Assembly: GCF_039521745.1 (NCBI RefSeq)
Contig: NZ_BAAACT010000144.1
Direction: 5' to 3' (one strand)
DNA: 64,000 nt
Origin: Faecalicatena contorta
GTDB taxonomy: Bacteria > Bacillota > Clostridia > Lachnospirales > Lachnospiraceae
The position numbers and the translations under genes are program-made. The notes beneath the pieces are model-generated. The model searched no databases. It had not been told where the DNA came from and saw nothing but the letters and a program-made list of their open reading frames with translations. Below, piece by piece: positions 43,598-52,828 of this stretch; within the stretch, counting starts at the first letter, position 1, and every line of letters starts with the position of its first letter.

Positions 43598-46500
43598 CTA
43601 TTCTTCGTCATCCACAAACTCATCTAATTCGATATCAGCGTCATCGTCGAAATCGTCTTCTTCAGGTTCCACATCCTCAAGTTCTTCTCCAACAAACTCC
43701 TGCTCCGTAAATCCATGCTCCCCGTAAGGTTCGTTTTCATCACGGTATCTTCTGTCTCCTTCGATAATAGAATGCAGATCAGTCTCGCCATAATCCACGG
43801 TTTCCATAATCTCAACTTCTGTGTTGTCATCCCGCAGTACGCGTACATCCAGCGCCAGTGACTGAAGCTCTTTTAAGAGTACTTTAAAGGACTCCGGTAT
43901 GCCTGGTTCCGGGATGTTCTCGCCCTTGATAATGGCTTCATACGTCTTCACACGTCCGACAACATCATCCGATTTCACGGTCAGGATCTCCTGCAGAGTA
44001 TAGGATGCGCCGTATGCCTCCAGGGCCCATACCTCCATCTCTCCGAAACGCTGTCCGCCGAACTGCGCCTTACCGCCCAATGGCTGCTGTGTAACCAGTG
44101 AGTAAGGGCCGGTAGAACGTGCATGGATCTTGTCGTCTACCAGATGATGCAGCTTCAGGTAATGCATGTGCCCGATGGTAACCGGACTGTCGAAAAACTC
44201 TCCCGTACGGCCATCGCGCAGGCGCACTTTACCGTCGCGGGTCAGCGGAACTCCCTTCCACAGCTTTCTGTGCTCTCTGTTATCTGAAAGATATTCCAGC
44301 ACTTCCGGAAGCAGTTCTTCGCCGTGCTTAGCAGCAAATTCTTCCCACTCCAGATTAACATAGTCATTTGCCAGATCCAGGGTATCCATAATGTCGATCT
44401 CGTTCGCCCCGTCGAATACCGGTGTGGAAATATTGAATCCCAGCGCCTTAGCGGCAAGGCTCAGATGAATTTCAAGTACCTGTCCGATGTTCATACGGGA
44501 AGGCACACCCAGCGGATTCAGCACGATATCCAGCGGCCGTCCGTTCGGCAGGTAAGGCATATCCTCTGCCGGCAGCACACGGGAAACAACACCCTTGTTA
44601 CCATGACGTCCGGCCATCTTATCCCCAACGGAAATCTTTCTCTTCTGGGCGATATAGATACGTACTGCCTGATTAACGCCAGGAGACAGTTCATCGCCAT
44701 TTTCTCTTGTAAATACTTTGGCATCCACGATGATACCATATTCACCATGAGGCACCTTCAGGGAAGTGTCTCTTACTTCGCGGGCTTTCTCACCGAAAAT
44801 CGCACGCAGCAGTCTCTCTTCTGCTGTCAGTTCTGTCTCTCCCTTTGGAGTTACCTTGCCGACCAGAATATCCCCTGCACGCACCTCCGCACCAATACGG
44901 ATGATTCCCCGCTCATCCAGATCTTTCAGCGCGTCATCGCCGACACCCGGAATATCTCTTGTGATCTCTTCCGGCCCCAGCTTTGTATCACGTGCCTCTG
45001 CCTCATATTCTTCAATATGCACGGAAGTATACACGTCGTCCTGCACAAGCCTTTCGCTCAGCAGTACGGCATCCTCGTAGTTGTAACCTTCCCAGGTCAT
45101 GAATCCGATCAACGGGTTCTTTCCAAGAGCCATCTCGCCGTTGGAAGTGGACGGACCGTCCGCAATTACTTGTCCTTCCTCCACCCGCTCGCCCTTGTCT
45201 ACGATGGGTCTCTGGTTATAGCAGTTGCTCTGGTTACTTCTTAAAAACTTAGTCAGCTTATAGGTCTTCTTAGTTCCGTCATCGTGGCGGATTGTGATAT
45301 CCGTCGATGTAGAACGCTCAATGACACCGGCCTTTTCTGCAACGATGCAGACACCGGAGTCTACTGCGGCCTTTACTTCCATACCTGTTCCGACAACCGG
45401 AGCTTCTGTAGTAAGAAGCGGCACCGCCTGACGCTGCATGTTAGATCCCATCAGCGCACGGTTGGCATCGTCATTTTCCAGGAAAGGAATCAATGCTGTC
45501 GCTACGGAGAACACCATCTTCGGAGAAACGTCCATGAAATCAAACTTGCTTCTCTCGTATTCCTGTGTCTCCTCGCGGTAACGTCCGGATACATTTCTGT
45601 GGATGAAGTGTCCTTCCTTGTCCAGAGGTTCATTCGCCTGTGCAACGTGGTAGTTGTCTTCCTCATCTGCCGTCATGTAGACTACTTCTTCTGTGACGAT
45701 CGGATTCTCCGGATTTTCTTTATCTATCTTACGGTATGGAGCCTCGATAAATCCATACTCATTGATCCTTGCATAGGTTGCAAGGGAGTTGATTAGACCG
45801 ATGTTAGGACCTTCAGGAGTCTCAATCGGACACATTCTACCATAATGGGAATAGTGAACATCCCGTACCTCGAATCCGGCACGGTCTCTTGACAGACCTC
45901 CCGGTCCCAGTGCGGACAGACGTCTCTTGTGTGTCAGCTCACCGAGCGGGTTATTCTGATCCATGAACTGTGACAGCTGGGAAGAGCCAAAGAACTCTTT
46001 TACAGCTGCGGTTACCGGCTTGATGTTGATCAGTGACTGCGGAGAAATTCCTTCCTGATCCTGTGTGGTCATTCTCTCGCGGACTACTCTCTCCAGTCTG
46101 GACAGACCGATTCTGTACTGGTTCTGGAGGAGTTCTCCTACCGCACGGATACGTCTGTTGCCCAGATGATCGATGTCGTCGTCATTTCCCATTCTGTATT
46201 CCAGGTGAATGTTATAGTTAATAGAAGCTAAAATGTCTTCCTTTGTGATATGCTTTGGAATCAGGTCGTGGATATCTCTGCGGATTAAGTGCTTTAATTC
46301 CTCGATGTCTCCGCCGCTCTCCTCCAGGAGCCCCTCCAGTACAGGATAATATACCTGTTCTGTAACGCCAGCTTCTTTTGGATCAATGTCTACGATTGCC
46401 TGAAGGTCTACCATCATATTGGAAAGAATCTTGATGTTACGTGACTCTTCTTCTCCTTCTACCCACAGATAAGGCACAGCCGCATTCTGTATGGTATCGG

Positions 46501-47455
46501 CAAGTTCCCTTGTGATAACCGTCCCCTTTTCCGCAACGATCTCCCCGGTCAGAGGGCTTACTACATCTTCTGCCACTCTCTGTCCCTTAACACGGTTCTT
46601 GAGTGCCAGTTTCTTGTTGAACTTGTAGCGTCCAACCTTTGCGAGGTCATAACGTCTTGGATCGAAGAACATACTGGTGATCAGGCTTTCTGCGCTGTCC
46701 ACTGCAAGTGGTTCGCCTGGTCTAATCTTTTTATATAACTCTAATAAACCTTCCTGATAGTTCTCGGCTGTATCTTTGCCGAAACTTGCAAGGATCTTTG
46801 GTTCTTCACCAAACAAGTCGATGATTTCTGCATTTGTTCCGATACCAAGTGCACGGATCAGCACAGTGATCGGCACCTTTCTCGTTCTATCTACACGTAC
46901 ATAAAAAACGTCATTGGAGTCTGTCTCATATTCAAGCCATGCGCCACGGTTTGGGATGACTGTTGCGGAATAAAGTTCTTTTCCCAGTTTATCGTGGGCA
47001 ATCCCGTAATAGATCCCCGGGGAACGAACCAGCTGGCTTACGATTACACGTTCCGCACCGTTGATTACAAAGGTGCCGGTCTTCGTCATAAGCGGAAGAT
47101 CTCCCATAAATATTTCATGCTCGTTTATCTCATCGTTGTCTTTGTTGTAGAGCCGTACTCTGACTTTCAAAGGCGCAGCGTATGTTGCATCACGCTCTTT
47201 ACACTCTTCGATGGTATACTTTACGTCATCCTCGCAAAGCGTAAAATCGACAAATTCCAGACTCAGATGACCGCTGAAGTCAGAGATCGGGGAAATATCG
47301 TCAAACACCTCTTTCAGTCCTTCATCCAGAAACCACTGGTACGAGTCTTTCTGGACTTCGATTAGATTCGGCATCTCTAATACTTCTTTTTGTCTGGAAT
47401 AGCTCATGCGTGAACTTTTTCCGTTTGTGATGGGACGAATTCTGTTTTTCTCCAT
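43598..47455 (-). CDS. rpoB: DNA-directed RNA polymerase subunit beta
   Basis: The 1285-residue protein starts at ATG 47455 behind AGGAG. A GTG-free upstream ATG six codons earlier overlaps that ribosome site and is less likely. The rifampicin region (SSQLSQFMDQNNPLGELTHKRRLSALGPGG, written here only by its outline around residues 505-535), the KMAGRHGNKGVVS segment and the C-terminal clamp region are intact. The tail is acidic (EEDDFDDDADIELDEF). It is separated from rplJL and driven by its own promoter with a leader of about 130 nt. Confidence 0.98.
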   Translation of the reverse strand: MEKNRIRPITNGKSSRMSYSRQKEVLEMPNLIEVQKDSYQWFLDEGLKEVFDDISPISDFSGHLSLEFVDFTLCEDDVKYTIEECKERDATYAAPLKVRVRLYNKDNDEINEHEIFMGDLPLMTKTGTFVINGAERVIVSQLVRSPGIYYGIAHDKLGKELYSATVIPNRGAWLEYETDSNDVFYVRVDRTRKVPITVLIRALGIGTNAEIIDLFGEEPKILASFGKDTAENYQEGLLELYKKIRPGEPLAVDSAESLITSMFFDPRRYDLAKVGRYKFNKKLALKNRVKGQRVAEDVVSPLTGEIVAEKGTVITRELADTIQNAAVPYLWVEGEEESRNIKILSNMMVDLQAIVDIDPKEAGVTEQVYYPVLEGLLEESGGDIEELKHLIRRDIHDLIPKHITKEDILASINYNIHLEYRMGNDDDIDHLGNRRIRAVGELLQNQYRIGLSRLERVVRERMTTQDQEGISPQSLINIKPVTAAVKEFFGSSQLSQFMDQNNPLGELTHKRRLSALGPGGLSRDRAGFEVRDVHYSHYGRMCPIETPEGPNIGLINSLATYARINEYGFIEAPYRKIDKENPENPIVTEEVVYMTADEEDNYHVAQANEPLDKEGHFIHRNVSGRYREETQEYERSKFDFMDVSPKMVFSVATALIPFLENDDANRALMGSNMQRQAVPLLTTEAPVVGTGMEVKAAVDSGVCIVAEKAGVIERSTSTDITIRHDDGTKKTYKLTKFLRSNQSNCYNQRPIVDKGERVEEGQVIADGPSTSNGEMALGKNPLIGFMTWEGYNYEDAVLLSERLVQDDVYTSVHIEEYEAEARDTKLGPEEITRDIPGVGDDALKDLDERGIIRIGAEVRAGDILVGKVTPKGETELTAEERLLRAIFGEKAREVRDTSLKVPHGEYGIIVDAKVFTRENGDELSPGVNQAVRIYIAQKRKISVGDKMAGRHGNKGVVSRVLPAEDMPYLPNGRPLDIVLNPLGVPSRMNIGQVLEIHLSLAAKALGFNISTPVFDGANEIDIMDTLDLANDYVNLEWEEFAAKHGEELLPEVLEYLSDNREHRKLWKGVPLTRDGKVRLRDGRTGEFFDSPVTIGHMHYLKLHHLVDDKIHARSTGPYSLVTQQPLGGKAQFGGQRFGEMEVWALEAYGASYTLQEILTVKSDDVVGRVKTYEAIIKGENIPEPGIPESFKVLLKELQSLALDVRVLRDDNTEVEIMETVDYGETDLHSIIEGDRRYRDENEPYGEHGFTEQEFVGEELEDVEPEEDDFDDDADIELDEFVDDEE

Positions 47456-47589
47456 TGACGTTTCACTCCTCATATATTTTTTGGCGGGCTACGAGTCGCC
47501 CTTCGTTAGTTCTCTTAATCAGGGAAAGAGCCCTGTGACGTGAAGACAGTCACTACAATGGCATACCTTTCCACAATAGCGCATTTTCT

Positions 47590-47619
47590 ACTATATCACA
47601 AAGCTCTTTTCATTGTCAA
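47590..47619 (-). promoter_or_regulatory. Promoter of rpoBC
   Basis: On the minus strand, a perfect TTGACA (47614-47619) and TATAGT (47590-47595) are 18 bp apart. The promoter overlaps the last codons of the M20 peptidase gene. The leader before rpoB contains small hairpins (GTGAC/GTCAC, CAGGG/CCCTG, GGGC/GCCC) but no recognised leader family. Confidence 0.75.
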
Positions 47620-48774
47620 CATATTTCTTACTAATTTACGAAAAACCTCTTGACATCTGTCGATTTCTGTGGTAATAACGAATTCATTCGGCTTATGAGC
47701 CTGCCTGAGACTTCCTGGTCCATAGGACATACATTCGGTGTTTTTCAGTACTCCGGCGATTACGGCGGTATCTGTGTAGCCGGGAAACGGAGTGATTTGC
47801 ACTGTTTTTCCCGTCACTTCTTCCGCGGCGCGTTTCAGCTCCCCCAGAAGTACAGAATCCGGGTGTGTTTCGATAGAAGGCCGGTCACCGGTCACCGTAT
47901 AGCTTCCTTTAACTCCCGGAACCTGCTGTTCGCCATAAACAACGGCCTCTCTTACGATCTCCTCCGCTTTTTTCGTATCCACCGGAGGAACGAGACGCAT
48001 ATCAACCGTTGCCATACACTGATCCGGAACTACATAGGGGCTGTACCCTCCCTGGATCTGCCCGAAGGTTACAGTTGAGCGTCCCAGCTCCGGATGAACC
48101 GGGCACTCTGCTATTTTCTTTCTTATATAAGTAATCACAAATGCCAGACCCGCGATTGCGTCTGCACCCGTTTCGGGCATGCTGGCATGGGCAGTCATTC
48201 CCTGCATCTCCAGTTCGAACCAGGTGCGCCCTTTATGTGCCATCTGTATCCGCCCATCCGTGGGCTCCAAATCCACAACCCAGTCCTCTTTTGTCACCCA
48301 GCCGTCAGCAACCGCCTGTTCTACGCCCCGCATGTCCCCTTCCTCATCCACAGTTCCGATAAATACCAAGGGATAGTCCAGCTCCAGATCCTTATCACGG
48401 ATCTTGGCCGCTGTCTCCGCAAAAACAGAGAGGGCACAGGCCAGCCCGCCTTTCATGTCACAGCTTCCCCGGCCAAAAAGTTTTCCGTCTTTTATCTCCC
48501 CTGAAAATGCCCCCTTATCCCATCCGGAACCTTCCACAACCGTATCCATATGGCAGATAAAAACCAGCGCCGGGTGGGAGGCCCTTCCCGGAAGAACTGC
48601 CCTTATGTTCCGCCGCCCTGGCAGCACCTCCGAATCATCTGGCTGTACTCCCGCGCTTACCAAATACCTTTCAACCAATCTGCCTACTGCTTCTTCATAA
48701 GTTCCCGGATTCGTACTCTCTTTTTGCACCAGCTCCCGGGCCAAATCAACCGCATCCCATTTCCTGTGTTCCAT
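47596..48774 (-). CDS. M20-family metallopeptidase / deacylase (ArgE/DapE-like)
   Basis: The 392-residue protein has M20 zinc-site motifs: FICHMDTVV (His, Asp), GRGSCDMKGGLAC (Asp), GTVDEEGDMRG (Glu-Glu catalytic/ligand pair), DLEPTDG (Glu/Asp) and a late SYGPGSLRQAHKPNE (His). It also contains the dimerisation (lid) domain in the middle. Family members hydrolyse acetylornithine, succinyl-diaminopimelate or peptides. No arginine or lysine biosynthesis gene is near, so the substrate is left open. It has its own extended -10 promoter (TGGTATAAT, box at 48806-48811) and lies between araA and rpoB. Confidence 0.9.
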   Translation of the reverse strand: MEHRKWDAVDLARELVQKESTNPGTYEEAVGRLVERYLVSAGVQPDDSEVLPGRRNIRAVLPGRASHPALVFICHMDTVVEGSGWDKGAFSGEIKDGKLFGRGSCDMKGGLACALSVFAETAAKIRDKDLELDYPLVFIGTVDEEGDMRGVEQAVADGWVTKEDWVVDLEPTDGRIQMAHKGRTWFELEMQGMTAHASMPETGADAIAGLAFVITYIRKKIAECPVHPELGRSTVTFGQIQGGYSPYVVPDQCMATVDMRLVPPVDTKKAEEIVREAVVYGEQQVPGVKGSYTVTGDRPSIETHPDSVLLGELKRAAEEVTGKTVQITPFPGYTDTAVIAGVLKNTECMSYGPGSLRQAHKPNEFVITTEIDRCQEVFRKLVRNMLTMKRAL

Positions 48775-48864
48775 TGCATCCTCCCCGATTACTCACTGTT
48801 TCCTAATTATACCATATTAAATTTAGATCTAAAAGGCCCCCCTTCTTCCCGCGCCCAAAATCAG

Positions 48865-48937
48865 AAAAACCGGGACAATATGGCGGCATTACATGAAATC
48901 ATAAAGACTTCTTGTCATACTGCCAGGCTGTCCCGGT
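48865..48937 (-). terminator. Terminator of the araR-araD-araA group
   Basis: On the minus strand, ACCGGGACA (48929-48937) pairs with TGTCCCGGT (48869-48877), supported by an inner CTGGCAG/CCGCCAT-like stem, and ends in TTTTTCTG. It is located 50 bp after the araA stop codon. Confidence 0.75.
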
Positions 48938-48987
48938 CTTCTTTCTTCTTCCCCTTGCCCCGGCCTGCTGTCAGGACGTACGCACTA

Positions 48988-50484
48988 TTACTTCCTGAAC
49001 GCGAGGGCATTCCACCTCAGTTCGTTCTTAAACTGTCGGATTGTTGTTTCATTATCAATATATACAGCCTCGATCCCCATGGCTGCCGCCCAGTCTCCCA
49101 TCTGCTCTGCCGTTAGGTCATAGGAGAATGCGGTATGATGCGCACCGCCTGCCAGAATCCACGCCTCTGCTCCCGTCTGCAGATTCGGCTGCGGAGTCCA
49201 GAATGCAGTTGCAACCGGAAGTTTCGGCATTGGTTTCTCTGTCTTTTTACAGTCAACCGTATTGATAATCAGACGGAACCTGTCCCCAAGATCAATCAAA
49301 GACGTTGCAACTGCCGGCCCTTCTTTGGCGGTGAACACAAGTCGTGCAGGGTCTTCCCTGTCTCCCATGCTCAGCGGCTGTGCCTTGATGCTGATCGGCC
49401 CTTCTGCGATGGATGGGCATACCTCCAGCATATGTGCCTGCAGAATTCCTTCTTTTCCAGGCACTAAATTGTAGGTATAATCCTCCATAAAAGAAGTTCC
49501 CTTCGCATCTTTGATTCCCTGGGTCATGATCTTCATAATGCGAACCATGGCTGCTGTCTTCCAGTCTCCCTCCCCGCCGAATCCATAGCCTTTTTCCATC
49601 AATCTCTGAATCGCAAGGCCCGGAAGCTGTTTCAGGCTGCCGAGATCTCCAAAATGGGTTACGATTACCTGATAATTTTTCTCTGTTAAAAACCGTTCGA
49701 AACCGATCTCAATCCCAGCCTGCACTGCCACATGCTCCCGGAATTCCTTTTCATCCCTTCCCTCAAGAAGGATTTCATATTTATCGTAATATTCTTCTAC
49801 CAGTGCATCGATATCCCCTCTGGAGACCTGAGCCACCGCATCTGCGATCTCATTCACCGGATAAGCATCTACTTCCCAGCCGAACTTGATCTGTGCCTCC
49901 ACCTTGTCCCCCTCAGTTACGGCCACGTTCCGCATATTATCAGCTATGCGCATAACACGTACATGGCTGCTCTCGATCACGCCCACACCCGTGCGCATCC
50001 AGGAACCGATCTTCGCCTGTACCGCCTGATCGCCCCAGAAACCAACAACCACTTTACGTTCCATCTCCAGCCGGCTGAAAATATGGCCGTATTCCCGGTC
50101 TCCATGTGCCGATTGGTTTTCATTCATAAAGTCCATGTCGATCGTATCATAGGGGATTTCCTGATTAAACTGTGTGTGTAGATGAAGCAGCGGCTTTCTG
50201 TACTCCTGCAGCCCCAAAATCCAGGACTTGGCCGGTGAGAAAGTATGCATCCATGTAATGACCCCCGCACAGGTTTCATCTGTATTTGCCTCATTGAACG
50301 TCTTTCTGATCAGCTCATTCGTAATAAGCGTTGGTTTCCATACTATTTCATACGGAATTTCCCCGGAAGCATTCAACGCCTCCACAATCTGTCTGGAATG
50401 CTCCGCCACATGTGCCAGACATTCGTCCCCATATAAATCCTGTGAGCCCGTGCAAAACCAAAATTTGTACTGTTTTTGTTTCAT
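48988..50484 (-). CDS. araA: L-arabinose isomerase
   Basis: The 498-residue protein begins MKQKQYKFWFCTGSQDLYGD, the AraA N-terminal signature. It contains the Mn2+/catalytic residues in the GFGGEGDWKTAAMVR and AEGPISIKAQ segments, with the His in AWILAGGAHHTAFS. It converts L-arabinose to L-ribulose. The ATG follows GGAGG. It lies downstream of araD, separated by a 119-bp gap holding a perfect 54-bp palindrome. Ribulokinase (araB), the step between AraA and AraD, is not in this locus. Confidence 0.97.
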   Translation of the reverse strand: MKQKQYKFWFCTGSQDLYGDECLAHVAEHSRQIVEALNASGEIPYEIVWKPTLITNELIRKTFNEANTDETCAGVITWMHTFSPAKSWILGLQEYRKPLLHLHTQFNQEIPYDTIDMDFMNENQSAHGDREYGHIFSRLEMERKVVVGFWGDQAVQAKIGSWMRTGVGVIESSHVRVMRIADNMRNVAVTEGDKVEAQIKFGWEVDAYPVNEIADAVAQVSRGDIDALVEEYYDKYEILLEGRDEKEFREHVAVQAGIEIGFERFLTEKNYQVIVTHFGDLGSLKQLPGLAIQRLMEKGYGFGGEGDWKTAAMVRIMKIMTQGIKDAKGTSFMEDYTYNLVPGKEGILQAHMLEVCPSIAEGPISIKAQPLSMGDREDPARLVFTAKEGPAVATSLIDLGDRFRLIINTVDCKKTEKPMPKLPVATAFWTPQPNLQTGAEAWILAGGAHHTAFSYDLTAEQMGDWAAAMGIEAVYIDNETTIRQFKNELRWNALAFRK

Positions 50485-50529
50485 GATAATACCTCCATTT
50501 CATAAGAACACGCAAAGTTTCCCGTAAGA

Positions 50530-50583
50530 GGAGCGCAAGGGGGTCAGACCCCTCTGCAGAGGGGTCTGACCCCCTTGCGCTCC
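50530..50583. repeat. Perfect 54-bp palindrome with doubled GGGGTCAGACCCC core
   Basis: Positions 50530-50556 are exactly complementary to 50557-50583 with no loop at all (centre TGCA). Each arm contains GGGGTCAGACCCCTCT, the same motif as at 1148-1162. It lies between araD and araA on the araD mRNA. It may be a REP-like repeat, an RNA hairpin that stabilises or attenuates the message, or a protein-binding site. Confidence 0.85.
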
Positions 50584-50603
50584 GTTTTCAGAATATTCTC
50601 AAA

Positions 50604-51290
50604 TTATTGTCCGTAGTAGGCGTCAGCCCCATGTTTTCTGTAATAGTGTTTGTCCTTCAGCTCCTGCGGTGCTGGCAGAACCTGCGGATTTATCATCTCG
50701 CTTCTGGCAGCCATCTTGGCTACCTCCTCCAGCACCACCGCGTTATGTACCGCTTCGCAGGCATCCTTCCCCCAGGTGAAAGGACCGTGATTTTTGCAGA
50801 GTACAGCAGGCATAGAAAGATAATCTCTTTCTTTGAAATAGTCTGCAATCAGGACTCCCGTGTTTTTTTCATATGCCTCATCGATTTCTTCTTTTGTCAG
50901 GTTTCTGACACATGGTATTTCACCATACATATAGTCGGCATGGGTGGTGCCGTAGCAGGGAATTCCCCGACCTGCCTGCGCCCAGCTTGTCGCCCAGGCG
51001 GAATGCGTATGTACGATTCCTCCTATTTCCGGAAATGCACGGTACAGCTCCAGATGGGTCGGGGTATCCGAAGACGGATTGTATTTCCCCTCTATTTTGT
51101 TGCCTTCCAGATCCACGACTACCATATCCTCCGGGGTAAGTCTGTCATACTCCACACCGCTGGGCTTGATGACGAACCTCCCTGATTCTTTATCCAGGCC
51201 GCTTACGTTTCCCCAGGTGAATGTCACCAGTCCATATTTCGGAAGCTGCATGTTTGCCTCATAGACTTCCTGTTTCAGTTTTTCGAGCAT
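50604..51290 (-). CDS. araD: L-ribulose-5-phosphate 4-epimerase
   Basis: The 228-residue class II aldolase-fold protein has the zinc His-x-His motif in GGIVHTHSAWATSW, NVSGLD, the catalytic CKNHGPFTWG segment and a C-terminal HYYRKHGADAYYGQ end typical of AraD. It epimerises L-ribulose-5-phosphate to D-xylulose-5-phosphate, feeding the pentose phosphate pathway. It sits between araR (55 bp upstream) and araA. Confidence 0.97.
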   Translation of the reverse strand: MLEKLKQEVYEANMQLPKYGLVTFTWGNVSGLDKESGRFVIKPSGVEYDRLTPEDMVVVDLEGNKIEGKYNPSSDTPTHLELYRAFPEIGGIVHTHSAWATSWAQAGRGIPCYGTTHADYMYGEIPCVRNLTKEEIDEAYEKNTGVLIADYFKERDYLSMPAVLCKNHGPFTWGKDACEAVHNAVVLEEVAKMAARSEMINPQVLPAPQELKDKHYYRKHGADAYYGQ

Positions 51291-51345
51291 CTTTATTCCT
51301 CCTCATATAATAATTAACTGCCACTTAAGCAGGCCTAAATTACCG

Positions 51346-52455
51346 TTAGCACTGCTCCCCTGGTTCAGAAAGAATCCGCACCGACTTTCGGATGATCATT
51401 TCCGGCTTCAGTTCTACGCTTTCGATTTCTCCCCCGCCATCCAACATTATGAGCATTCTGGATGCCGCCAGTCCCGCAAGTTCTTTTACGGGATTCTGGG
51501 CCGAGGTAAAAGGAATTTCACAGCGTCCGGCCAGCTCTGAATTGTCAATCCCTACAATGGAAAGATCCTCCGGAATCCGAATACCTGCCCCCTTACAGAT
51601 CCCCACCAGCTGATTGGCCACCTCATCGTTGTAGCAGACACAGGCCGTACAGCCCTTGAGCCTCCGCAGGTACCTGCCCTGATCCTCCTGCATCTCCTTA
51701 AGTTCACAAGTATCTATCCAGGCAATCCGTTCGCCTTTTACCTTAATATCTCCCGCCATCAGGGCATCCACATAGCCCGCGTAACGCCTGTGCCCCTGCC
51801 CGTCATCGGATTTAAATATTCCCGCAATCCGTCTGTGCCCGCACTGCAGAAGATGCTCCGTCACCATCCGCCCGGCAAGATAATCGTCCAGGCTCACATG
51901 CACTCCCTGCAGCTCCGGATAGTAACTGTTCAAAAATAAAACCGGTATTTCTCTCTTCTCCAATTCCCGGTAAATGTCCAGGTTAGGGTTCGGCAGACCG
52001 CTTTTGGTAGGTTCTGCAATAATCCCGTCCACAGAATCTTCCCGCAGAAAACCTTTCAATATCATCCGCTCTTTTTCTACCGCATTATAGGTAAATGAGA
52101 TCTGCAGCGTATAGCCTTCGCGGGACAATCTGGACTCCATCTCCCGCAGCATGCTAGGGAAAATGTACTCGTCTACATAAGTTGTCATAACAGCAATTCG
52201 CATGGTTCTACTGCGCTTTTTCTCCAACCGTTTTTCCTGCCCTTTTATATAAGTCCCACTTCCTCTGACCCGTTTCACTACACCCCGGGCCTCCAGGACA
52301 GATACCGCATGCCTTGCCGTCTGCCTGCTCACCTGAAAAAGCGACACCAGTTCATTTTCCGAATAAATCCGTTCTCCCGGCTTAAGCTTTCCCTCTTCCA
52401 GCTCACGCATAATGCAGTCTGCTATCTCTTCGTATTTTGCCTTCTCCTCAGCCAT
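51346..52455 (-). CDS. araR: AraR-type arabinose repressor (GntR DNA-binding and LacI-like sensor domains)
   Basis: The 369-residue protein starts at ATG 52455 behind GGGAGGG. A longer in-frame reading has no ribosome site. The N-terminal winged helix is GntR type (LKPGERIYSENELVSLFQVSRQTARHAVSVLEARGVVKRV, about residues 22-60), and the C-terminal half is a LacI/PBP-like effector domain. This fusion is diagnostic of AraR, which in Bacillus binds ATTTGTACGTACAAAT-type sites and is released by L-arabinose. It is the first gene before araD and araA and has matching operators upstream. Confidence 0.93.
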   Translation of the reverse strand: MAEEKAKYEEIADCIMRELEEGKLKPGERIYSENELVSLFQVSRQTARHAVSVLEARGVVKRVRGSGTYIKGQEKRLEKKRSRTMRIAVMTTYVDEYIFPSMLREMESRLSREGYTLQISFTYNAVEKERMILKGFLREDSVDGIIAEPTKSGLPNPNLDIYRELEKREIPVLFLNSYYPELQGVHVSLDDYLAGRMVTEHLLQCGHRRIAGIFKSDDGQGHRRYAGYVDALMAGDIKVKGERIAWIDTCELKEMQEDQGRYLRRLKGCTACVCYNDEVANQLVGICKGAGIRIPEDLSIVGIDNSELAGRCEIPFTSAQNPVKELAGLAASRMLIMLDGGGEIESVELKPEMIIRKSVRILSEPGEQC

Positions 52456-52662
52456 AGATTCCCTCCCTTCCCTTATTGTCTGCGTTCCCTTTAATTTCTC
52501 TCCCACCCAGGAGCCTGTATTAAGGGGGTTCCCTGGATATACCTTATTTACGGCTTTGCTTTCAAGGCTTCCCCATAGAAACATGTGTTCAATATATCCT
52601 TTAGTTATACTATAACTTTATTATATATTTTTTTTAAATTCAAGACGGAGTCTTTCATAAAG

Positions 52663-52675
52663 GTACATACAACTA
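52663..52675 (-). promoter_or_regulatory. AraR operator-like half site 2
   Basis: Read on the minus strand, AGTTGTATGTACC repeats the first ten bases of the complete operator at 52714-52729, 50 bp away (about five helical turns). It lies downstream of the araR promoter, compatible with cooperative binding. Confidence 0.5.
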
Positions 52676-52699
52676 CTCCCGTTTTTTTGTATTCTGTGC

Positions 52700-52728
52700 A
52701 TATAATTTTAAAAGTTGTATGTGTACAA
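52700..52728 (-). promoter_or_regulatory. araR promoter
   Basis: On the minus strand, TTGTAC (52723-52728) and TTATAT (52700-52705) are 17 bp apart. The -35 lies inside the AraR-like operator, so AraR would repress its own operon. Confidence 0.55.
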
Positions 52729-52729
52729 C
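52714..52729. promoter_or_regulatory. AraR operator
   Basis: GTTGTATGTGTACAAC has perfect GTTGTA/TACAAC arms around TGTG and closely matches the 16-bp Bacillus AraR consensus ATTTGTACGTACAAAT. It covers the -35 region of the araR promoter. Confidence 0.75.
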
Positions 52730-52755
52730 ATTGATTTATCGTATACCCAGACACA

Positions 52756-52808
52756 TAAAAATGCCCCATTCATAAAGCTTATCCTTCGCTTTACAAATGA
52801 GGCTTTTT
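52756..52808 (-). terminator. Terminator of the trkH-trkA-pyk operon
   Basis: On the minus strand, three stacked stems (AAAAAGCC/GGC-TTTTT, CATT/AATG and TAAAGC/GCTTTA) lead into TTTTT, 20 bp after the pyk stop codon. Confidence 0.85.
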
Positions 52809-52828
52809 ACCGTAATTATTCAAAGCTG

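Noticed and set aside
44324..45244. 306-codon plus-strand frame opposite rpoB
   Set aside because: Antisense to a highly conserved region of rpoB and no family features.
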